Assembly: GCA_022737715.1 (NCBI GenBank)
Contig: JAIITD010000042.1
Coordinates: forward strand, 1 to 12,170
Length of the DNA: 12,170 nt
From: Veillonella sp.
GTDB taxonomy: Bacteria; Bacillota; Negativicutes; Veillonellales; Veillonellaceae
Reading direction: 5' to 3'
In this document: piece by piece, positions 7,818 to 12,170 of the stretch
Layout of the letters: every line of letters begins with the position of its first letter
Position numbering within the stretch: the first letter of the stretch is position 1
Notes under the pieces: model-generated
Seen by the model: the letters and a program-made list of their open reading frames with translations, nothing else
Databases searched by the model: none
Told to the model about the DNA's origin: nothing
Made by a program: the position numbers and the translations under genes

Positions 7818-8646
7818 GTTTCACCACATCACTAATTAGTCGCCCCAAGTCTATGGCATTTTTAGAGGTAATAACAGGCTTACCAGTTCTAGCTTCAATA
7901 GATTTACGTGCATCACCAGCAATAGCCCCACCATCTTGAGCAACTTGTTTATTCTCCTCTAATCCTTGAGGATTAGTTGCCTCCGCAATATCCGTTGTGG
8001 CCGTTTCGGCTAACATATTTAAGATAAGTTCTGTAGTAGACATATTATCTCTTAGATTTTCCTTTTTTAGCCCTTTAAAGTCTTTATATTCTCTAGTAGT
8101 CATACCAGACCAAGCTTTAGAGATTTCATTCGTCAAAACAGCATATTCATTGCCAGCTTTAACCCCATGATCTTGCCAGGTATCTGTTAATTCTTTACGC
8201 ACCTGAATAGCCTGTAATCGTTGATTAATCCATTCTCGGCTATAGCCCTTACGAGCATATGATTCTAAAGCCCTATCAATCGTGAGTTCCGGATCAATGA
8301 TTTCATCAATACGTTCTTTACCAACCTCTGCTAACCACATTTTAAAAGGTTCTGCCTTAGGCGAAGGAATGGATTGTATAATACGGAAAATATCCTTTAA
8401 GTTTCCTGCTAATACTTTTCGAATCTTACCATTCGTCGATATCATTCCTACCTTGGGACAATTTGTCCCAAGGTAGGATGCTAATATTTCGTCCCTCTTC
8501 TTCATTTTTCTTAAATAATCAGTTGGATTTTTACTTTCAGATAAAACCCCTACAACATCCACTATACTAAAATACCACTCTTCCCTTTCATTATCCCAAA
8601 CAGAACGAATTTGACTACCTTCAAACATTTTTACATCATCACTCAT
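7807..8646 (-). CDS. BRO-N domain protein (phage antirepressor-like)
   Basis: This 279-residue protein has an N-terminal BRO-N domain (about 5-110) containing WYFSIVDVVGVLSESKNPTDYLRKMKKRD and ending in IFRIIQSIPSPKAEPFKMWLAEVG. The conserved C-terminal part follows, with YSREWINQRLQAIQVRKELTD (135-155), EYAVLTNEISKAWSGMTTREYKDFKGLKKENLRD (167-200) and the ENKQVAQDGGAIAGDARK segment. This full-length architecture is widespread in bacterial chromosomes and prophages and is distantly like DinD. The biochemical role is poorly defined; DNA binding is expected from the BRO-N fold. The ATG has a strong AGGAGG 7 bases upstream. No other phage gene is present nearby, so it is either a lone remnant or a resident gene. 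Residues 57-67 are encoded by a perfect 33-bp inverted repeat. Confidence 0.9.
   Translation of the reverse strand: MSDDVKMFEGSQIRSVWDNEREEWYFSIVDVVGVLSESKNPTDYLRKMKKRDEILASYLGTNCPKVGMISTNGKIRKVLAGNLKDIFRIIQSIPSPKAEPFKMWLAEVGKERIDEIIDPELTIDRALESYARKGYSREWINQRLQAIQVRKELTDTWQDHGVKAGNEYAVLTNEISKAWSGMTTREYKDFKGLKKENLRDNMSTTELILNMLAETATTDIAEATNPQGLEENKQVAQDGGAIAGDARKSIEARTGKPVITSKNAIDLGRLISDVVKHDR
8446..8478. repeat. Perfect 33-bp inverted repeat inside the BRO-N gene
   Basis: Arms of 16 bp (8446-8461 and 8463-8478) flank a single central base. The inner sequence is TTGGGACAA T TTGTCCCAA. It spans exactly 11 codons (residues 57-67, SYLGTNCPKVG). It has no T-run after it on either strand, so it is not a terminator. 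It could be an operator or a strong mRNA hairpin. Confidence 0.9.
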
Positions 8647-8689
8647 AAAATTTCCTCCTCTCTTTTAACACAAATATATGTTCTATTTT

Positions 8690-8727
8690 ATTATCTATAG
8701 TATACGCCTTTTTCTACAAGAAATAAA
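8690..8727 (-). promoter_or_regulatory. Candidate promoter of the BRO-N gene
   Basis: Two overlapping sigma-70-type solutions are visible on the minus strand: TTTATT (8722-8727), 17 bases, TATACT (8699-8704); and TTGTAG (8714-8719), 18 bases, GATAAT (8690-8695). Either places the start of transcription a few dozen bases ahead of the AGGAGG site. AT-rich context makes chance matches likely. Confidence 0.4.
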
Positions 8728-8774
8728 GAAAATTGCTTAATATTTAATAGGTTTCTCTATAACTTTCATCATAC

Positions 8775-8818
8775 CAAAAAGCTCTCTATCGCGAGGTAAA
8801 TACCTCACAACAGAGAGC
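8775..8818 (-). terminator. Terminator of the 445-aa exported protein gene
   Basis: On the minus strand GCTCTCT (8812-8818) pairs with AGAGAGC (8781-8787). An inner GAGGTA/TACCTC hairpin lies at 8793-8806, across a 5-by-5 internal loop. TTTTT follows (8776-8780). It lies downstream of the gene ending at 8894. Confidence 0.8.
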
Positions 8819-8831
8819 CTATAGTTACATT

Positions 8832-8880
8832 GAAAATCTAACCTATGGTGAGAGTTACTTCACAAGGTATTTTTAGATTC
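8832..8880. repeat. Imperfect inverted repeat in the 3' untranslated region
   Basis: The arms 8832-8851 and 8860-8880 pair imperfectly (AATCTAA with TTAGATT, and TCAC/ACC-type inner pairs, with bulges). It sits between the stop codon at 8894 and the terminator at 8775-8818, so a transcript would carry two successive hairpins. It may protect the mRNA end or be a decayed terminator. Confidence 0.45.
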
Positions 8881-8893
8881 CTTACATTATCTA

Positions 8894-10231
8894 TTATTTC
8901 GTATTCTTAATATCAACCGTCGCCATATCTTTTGGCATTTTAGCCCCTAGTCCACTTTGGAATGTATTATAGTAGTCCTTATTGTTATTAGTGTCTACAT
9001 ATTGCACAATATCTCGCAAGTCTTTTTCGACCAAAGAACTCGTATTATAGGTCATAATAAAGTGATTGTATACATATTGTTTATCATGGGAAATTAACAT
9101 ATATATCGTTGTTTTAGGGCGCTTAATTTGCATATATACGGATGACATAGCATCATTCCATACGGTAGCAAATTGGATTGGTTGGTGCATCGAATACTTG
9201 TCAGTTAGGATAATACTGCGTACGGCTTTAGGGAAAATCTTCTCTGGATGTTGTATATCTTCAGCCTCAACGGGCATCACCATGATACCTTCTCTATACT
9301 GATCACTATCGTATACGTACATATACGAATCATTTTTATCAACCCGCGTCATTTTGCTTGTTTTTAGCGTTAAGAATGTAAAATCATTAATTGTTAAGGC
9401 TTTGCTTTTTGAAAGTATATCCTTTGCTGGTTCAACGGATGGCAATACATAATTTACCAACGGGGACATTATTATATCTTTGGCCTTATCAACGCCCTGT
9501 GCTTTTAACACACTAAACTGTTTTCTAGGCATAAAATTATACCCTATATGATACGAAATAGTCGGAGTATTCTTCATCGTAAAATTAAGGCTCCCCACCA
9601 TTGGTGCATCCTTAGCATACGTGACATCCCATGTCGCTTTTTCAACCGTAGGATACGTAAATTTTCCAGCATATAACGAATGATCATCACCACGAAATAC
9701 GCCGGCTGTTTTCTCAGCGATAGCTTTCATATCATCAACAGTCAGCTTGCTATAAGGAATCTTACTATCTTCCCAATTGTTTCCTGCTGGTTGATGACGT
9801 AATTCATAGGCTATCACACCGTCGGGGCTCATAATCATTGCATTTCTGAAAGCAGGTGTCCCATCTGCAATCTTCTCAGTATTGCCATAACGACTCGAGT
9901 AAGGCACAGTAAATTTTACATTAGCCCCATCCTCTTTCAAAATAAATACAGATGAAGAAAAGTCTAACGCATGGTTCAACTCACGATTAGAATAAATGAT
10001 GTCATTTAAATCTATAGTACCATCACCTACCACTTGTTTAGGCATATATGTTTTTATATCATTTTCAACATCCCGTTCCATCTGCTGCGCCTCTGCATCA
10101 GTCTTACGATAGTTCTGATATACGTCCTTTGATACCGTCGGATCTGCACCAGGTATATTAATATCAATTGCATGACCACCCAATGCTACACAACTTAAGC
10201 AAATCGTAGCTATCAATACACGTTTCATCAT
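8894..10231 (-). CDS. Exported 445-aa protein of unknown function
   Basis: I do not recognise the family. A clear Sec signal peptide begins the protein (MMKRVLIATICLSCVALGGHA, likely cleaved after HA), so it is exported to the periplasm or beyond. There is no lipoprotein box and no C-terminal anchor. The start at 10231 (or 10228) is chosen because AAAGGAAG lies just upstream and the signal peptide begins here; the frame stays open to 10375, but that would add 48 residues ahead of the signal peptide and run over the divergent small gene. The mature part is mixed and hydrophilic, with no obvious repeats or catalytic motif. It contains only a few recognisable segments such as FTVPYSSRYGNTEK and TIYMLISHDKQYVYNHF. 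The gene is single, divergent from the small Cys/Asn-rich protein gene, and closed by a terminator. Confidence 0.85.
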   Translation of the reverse strand: MMKRVLIATICLSCVALGGHAIDINIPGADPTVSKDVYQNYRKTDAEAQQMERDVENDIKTYMPKQVVGDGTIDLNDIIYSNRELNHALDFSSSVFILKEDGANVKFTVPYSSRYGNTEKIADGTPAFRNAMIMSPDGVIAYELRHQPAGNNWEDSKIPYSKLTVDDMKAIAEKTAGVFRGDDHSLYAGKFTYPTVEKATWDVTYAKDAPMVGSLNFTMKNTPTISYHIGYNFMPRKQFSVLKAQGVDKAKDIIMSPLVNYVLPSVEPAKDILSKSKALTINDFTFLTLKTSKMTRVDKNDSYMYVYDSDQYREGIMVMPVEAEDIQHPEKIFPKAVRSIILTDKYSMHQPIQFATVWNDAMSSVYMQIKRPKTTIYMLISHDKQYVYNHFIMTYNTSSLVEKDLRDIVQYVDTNNNKDYYNTFQSGLGAKMPKDMATVDIKNTK

Positions 10232-10293
10232 ACAAAATCTTCCTTTCACATAAGTTCTCTCAAATAGTATATATATGTATAGAATATCATATT

Positions 10294-10322
10294 TTGCTTG
10301 ACTTATTGTAGTACAATATAAA
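10294..10322 (+). promoter_or_regulatory. Promoter of the small secreted Cys/Asn-rich protein gene
   Basis: TTGCTT (10294-10299), a 17-base spacer and TATAAA (10317-10322) form a good sigma-70-type promoter. Transcription would begin close to the ribosome binding site AAGGAG (10332-10337). An alternative pairing is TTGACT (10298-10303) with TATAGA (10323-10328), with a 19-base spacer. Confidence 0.55.
10304..10318. promoter_or_regulatory. Operator-like palindrome in the promoter spacer
   Basis: TATTGTAGTACAATA is a perfect inverted repeat of 7-base arms around one G. It lies between the -35 and -10 elements of the plus-strand promoter, where a bound regulator would block RNA polymerase. It also lies upstream of the divergent 445-aa gene. 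The regulator is unknown. Confidence 0.5.
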
Positions 10323-10346
10323 TATAGAAACAAGGAGATGATGATT

Positions 10347-10577
10347 ATGAAATTTACAAAACGTTTACTCTTCATGACTGCCCTAGCCGTAACTGCTGTG
10401 GTATCTACAGGATTTGCTTACGATTATGTATGCAATAATGCACAGTACAATTGCAATACTAACACGCAATACAACTGCAATAACAATGCTAACTATGCAC
10501 CATGCAACAATAATAGCCAAAACTATTGCGGTCCAACAAACTCTAATACTAGAGGATGCGGCGGATACAGAAGATAA
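10347..10577 (+). CDS. Small secreted Cys/Asn/Tyr-rich protein
   Basis: This is an unrecognised 76-residue protein and the only plus-strand gene in the window. A Sec signal peptide (MKFTKRLLFMTALAVTAVVS, then TGFA; cleavage probably after residue 24) precedes a 52-residue mature region. That region has 6 Cys, 16 Asn and 7 Tyr, with Cys spacings of 7, 8, 9, 8 and 10, in a loose repeat of the form QYNCN-x-N. The tail is GCGGYRR. The ATG at 10347 lies 9 bases after AAGGAG; the two ATGs at 10338 and 10341 are too close to that site. The gene has its own promoter and terminator. The even number of regularly spaced cysteines suggests disulfide bonding or metal binding outside the cytoplasm; a surface, adhesive or peptide-signal role is possible but unproven. 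Confidence 0.8.
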   Translation: MKFTKRLLFMTALAVTAVVSTGFAYDYVCNNAQYNCNTNTQYNCNNNANYAPCNNNSQNYCGPTNSNTRGCGGYRR

Positions 10578-10593
10578 TATATTATAGATGATA

Positions 10594-10636
10594 AAAGCCT
10601 ATAGTACGATTTTCGTACTATAGGCTTTATGTTTTA
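10594..10636 (+). terminator. Terminator of the small secreted protein gene
   Basis: A perfect 16-bp stem (10594-10609 with 10613-10628) has a TTT loop and is followed by ATGTTTTAATTT. The stem is very stable, though the T-run is interrupted. It is 16 bases after the stop codon. Confidence 0.85.
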
Positions 10637-10639
10637 ATT

Positions 10640-10690
10640 TAGATAAACGCCTAATATATAATAGCATTCGCAGTGCTTACACGTTAGGCG
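10640..10690 (-). terminator. Terminator of the two-gene envelope operon
   Basis: On the minus strand CGCCTAA (10684-10690) pairs with TTAGGCG (10648-10654) around an inner AGCA/TGCT hairpin. TTTATC follows. It starts only 5 bases after the stop codon of the 181-aa gene. Confidence 0.65.
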
Positions 10691-10694
10691 CATT

Positions 10695-11240
10695 TTAATG
10701 TATAACCAATCCTGCTATCCCCCACAGTACACCCATAACTCCAAATATAAATCCCCATATGCTAAGGAACGAATAGATCATAGATTGATGTGAATAGATT
10801 CTGATGGAATAGGTGCTATAATCATCCTTACCACCCATCAAAAATCGACTAATGGTGCCAAAGATCTTAGCCATCGGACTAGGGTTATCGTTAAATACGA
10901 TTTGATATGTCCCCGGCTTAGCATAGAATGTATAAAGCTCAAGTCGTACATCGATCACTTTAGTCACGCTAGCTGGTATATAGCTAGTTCTTAATGGGAC
11001 TTCCCGTTCTGTTTCACAGTTAATAAGCTGCAATCCAAACATCCCTAAGGGAGACCTTTTAAATCGATTACCATTAAGCCATACACCGTAGCGACCAGCT
11101 GTTTCAATGGTAAAGACACCTTTATCTGTTCTATAGGGCATATCATGTATAGGCGAGATAGTAAAAATTTTTACCATATACCGAAGGCTAATCACCAGTA
11201 AGAACAACCCAATGGGTATCATTAATAATGTTACATACAA
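10695..11240 (-). CDS. Uncharacterised membrane-anchored 181-aa protein
   Basis: I do not recognise the family. There is one hydrophobic helix at each end: residues 3-19 (VTLLMIPIGLFLLVISL) and about 156-178 (YSFLSIWGFIFGVMGVLWGIAGL). Between them is a soluble domain of about 130 residues, likely beta-rich (GVFTIETAGRYGVWLNGN, TSYIPASVTKVIDVRLELYTFYAKPGTYQIVFND). The start is most likely TTG at 11240, since AAAGGTGG lies 8 bases ahead. The nearest ATG on this side is out of frame, and the next in-frame ATG at 11222 has no such site. It follows the DUF3298-like gene by 17 bases, so the two are co-transcribed and may act together in the cell envelope. Confidence 0.7.
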   Translation of the reverse strand: MYVTLLMIPIGLFLLVISLRYMVKIFTISPIHDMPYRTDKGVFTIETAGRYGVWLNGNRFKRSPLGMFGLQLINCETEREVPLRTSYIPASVTKVIDVRLELYTFYAKPGTYQIVFNDNPSPMAKIFGTISRFLMGGKDDYSTYSIRIYSHQSMIYSFLSIWGFIFGVMGVLWGIAGLVIH

Positions 11241-11257
11241 CTATAACGCCACCTTTA

Positions 11258-11899
11258 TTACGAGTTCATGCGGTTAAAGTATTCAATGGATTTTGGTGTA
11301 AAGCCAATATAAGTAGTGCCTGCCGCATAAGGTCCTAGTTCATATGGTTGGTAAACGAGATCAATGTTCCCCTTACCACGTAAGCAATAATTATCGGTTA
11401 CATATTTCACACTCCATCCTTGTGGAATCTGGCTCTTTGTATGGGAACCTGTGTAATAATCTAATACATAAGACCGTAATCCTCTATCCAACTGTTCTGC
11501 ATTAGCAATTTTTACATAGTTGTATAAAGGAATCCGTTGACCAGTTATCTTATTATATACAAGGCCTCTCGTATAATACATACCATGAGCGGCGCCTGCA
11601 TAGTAATTATATGTCGTCAATAGAATAGATACGACCTGGCTATCTTCATAGGTAACCTTATAGCTTTGAGCAACTTGATAAATATGTTGATTATAATACA
11701 TATCCTTTGCTTCAAGAACATAATTTGCAATATCTGTATTAATAGCCTGTTGAGCATAGGCATGATCCGTATATACTAAAGGATATTTTAAATCTAAGTT
11801 AGCATCTGATTGGCTACCAGTTACAACCTTTGCATAGCCCGGTACGGCTAACATAGCCCCTACAGCTCCTAAAACTAAAGCTTTCTTTAATACGTTCAT
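11258..11899 (-). CDS. Secreted DUF3298/RsiV-like domain protein
   Basis: The 213-residue protein has a Sec signal peptide (MNVLKKALVLGAVGAMLAVP, cleavage probably after GYA, residue 23). A DUF4163/DUF3298-like domain follows. Hallmarks are the stretch TTYNYYAGAAHGMYYTRGLVYNKITGQ, with AGAAHG at 101-106, and YQPYELGPYAAG at 183-194, near the C-terminus; both resemble the family pattern (Y-x-GGAHG ... PYEIAPYAAG). In RsiV this type of extracytoplasmic domain binds lysozyme. Here there is no anti-sigma region or membrane anchor, so a free periplasmic or secreted role is likely, and its ligand is unknown. The ATG is preceded by GAGGAGGGA. It is the first gene of a pair with the membrane protein gene 17 bases downstream. 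Confidence 0.85.
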   Translation of the reverse strand: MNVLKKALVLGAVGAMLAVPGYAKVVTGSQSDANLDLKYPLVYTDHAYAQQAINTDIANYVLEAKDMYYNQHIYQVAQSYKVTYEDSQVVSILLTTYNYYAGAAHGMYYTRGLVYNKITGQRIPLYNYVKIANAEQLDRGLRSYVLDYYTGSHTKSQIPQGWSVKYVTDNYCLRGKGNIDLVYQPYELGPYAAGTTYIGFTPKSIEYFNRMNS

Positions 11900-11930
11900 A
11901 CTAATCCCTCCTCTACCTGAGATTTGTTAA

Positions 11931-11955
11931 CGAAATATCTATACTGAGTATTTCG
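11931..11955. repeat. Short inverted repeat upstream of the DUF3298-like gene
   Basis: CGAAATA (11931-11937) and TATTTCG (11949-11955) face each other across 11 bases. It lies in the region that should carry the promoter and leader of the gene starting at 11899. It could be an operator or a weak leader hairpin. No clear -35/-10 pair was identified in 11900-12030. Confidence 0.35.
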
Positions 11956-12029
11956 CCATGCACTAGGAAATCTCCTTTTTATTGTTTAAGGGCGGTTGTA
12001 CTAGAGTGGGCTTTCACCATAAAAAACAT

Positions 12030-12059
12030 ACAAAAAAGGACCCTCATCAGAGAGTCCTT
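12030..12059 (-). terminator. Rho-independent terminator of the rplT operon
   Basis: On the minus strand a 10-bp stem (12050-12059 with 12036-12045, one G-T pair) with a 4-base loop is followed by a T-run (12032-12037). It begins 20 bases after the L20 stop codon. Confidence 0.85.
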
Positions 12060-12078
12060 AATTCGTTATGGTATGCTA

Positions 12079-12170
12079 TTAAGCGTTTTTAGCTACTTCA
12101 ACAAGTTTAGCGAATGCTGCTGCATCGTTAACTGCCAAGTCAGCCAACATTTTACGGTTAACTTCAACGC
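12079..12170 (-). CDS. rplT: 50S ribosomal protein L20, C-terminal end (partial)
   Basis: The last 29 codons and the stop of a gene entering from the right edge read VEVNRKMLADLAVNDAAAF followed by AKLVEVAKNA. This matches the conserved C-terminus of L20 (LNRKxLADLAVxDxxAFxxLVExAK). L20 binds 23S rRNA in early assembly of the large subunit, and in many bacteria represses its own operon. The start lies outside the window. The next gene downstream begins about 180 bases away, after the terminator at 12030-12059. Confidence 0.93.
   Translation of the reverse strand, partial: VEVNRKMLADLAVNDAAAFAKLVEVAKNA

Noticed and set aside
10232..10375. 48-codon upstream extension of the 445-aa exported protein
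   Set aside because: It would put sequence ahead of a clear signal peptide and cover the divergent promoter and start of the small secreted gene.
1..12170. CRISPR array, tRNA, insertion sequence or prophage block
   Set aside because: No regular repeat-spacer pattern, tRNA fold, transposase or phage structural gene was seen; the BRO-N gene alone does not make a prophage.

Overview
The window is low-GC DNA read almost entirely from the minus strand. It probably comes from a Veillonella-like member of the Negativicutes. That placement is an inference from base composition, the style of the secreted DUF3298-type protein and the ribosomal L20 tail; nothing here proves the genus. The right edge holds the last 29 codons of rplT (L20) with its own terminator, so the window is the stretch immediately downstream of a ribosomal protein operon.

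Right part (about 8.8-12.0 kb): a two-gene envelope operon (a secreted DUF3298-like protein, then a two-helix membrane protein); a plus-strand gene for a tiny secreted Cys/Asn/Tyr-rich protein; and a divergent gene for a 445-aa exported protein of unknown function. Each unit is closed by a recognisable terminator. A 15-bp perfect palindrome sits inside the likely promoter of the small secreted protein.

Middle (6.8-8.65 kb): a BRO-N/antirepressor-like protein gene overlapping a 124-aa gene of unknown function, then a terminator, then a four-helix membrane protein of unknown function. A perfect 33-bp inverted repeat lies within the BRO-N coding sequence.

Left part (0-6.66 kb): a complete type I restriction-modification operon in the order hsdM-hsdS-hsdR, resembling the IC (EcoR124) family in order and protein lengths. 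hsdM and hsdS overlap, and hsdR follows after 18 bases. Downstream of hsdR and its terminator lies a start-less single target-recognition-domain (TRD) cassette. Its two ends coincide with the short repeats that bound the two TRDs of the expressed hsdS. This looks like a silent specificity cassette that could be copied or recombined into hsdS to change the methylation and restriction specificity. It is the most interesting system in the window. All copies of the repeats are in the same orientation, so simple inversion within the window cannot shuffle them; gene conversion, deletion, or partners beyond the left edge would be needed.
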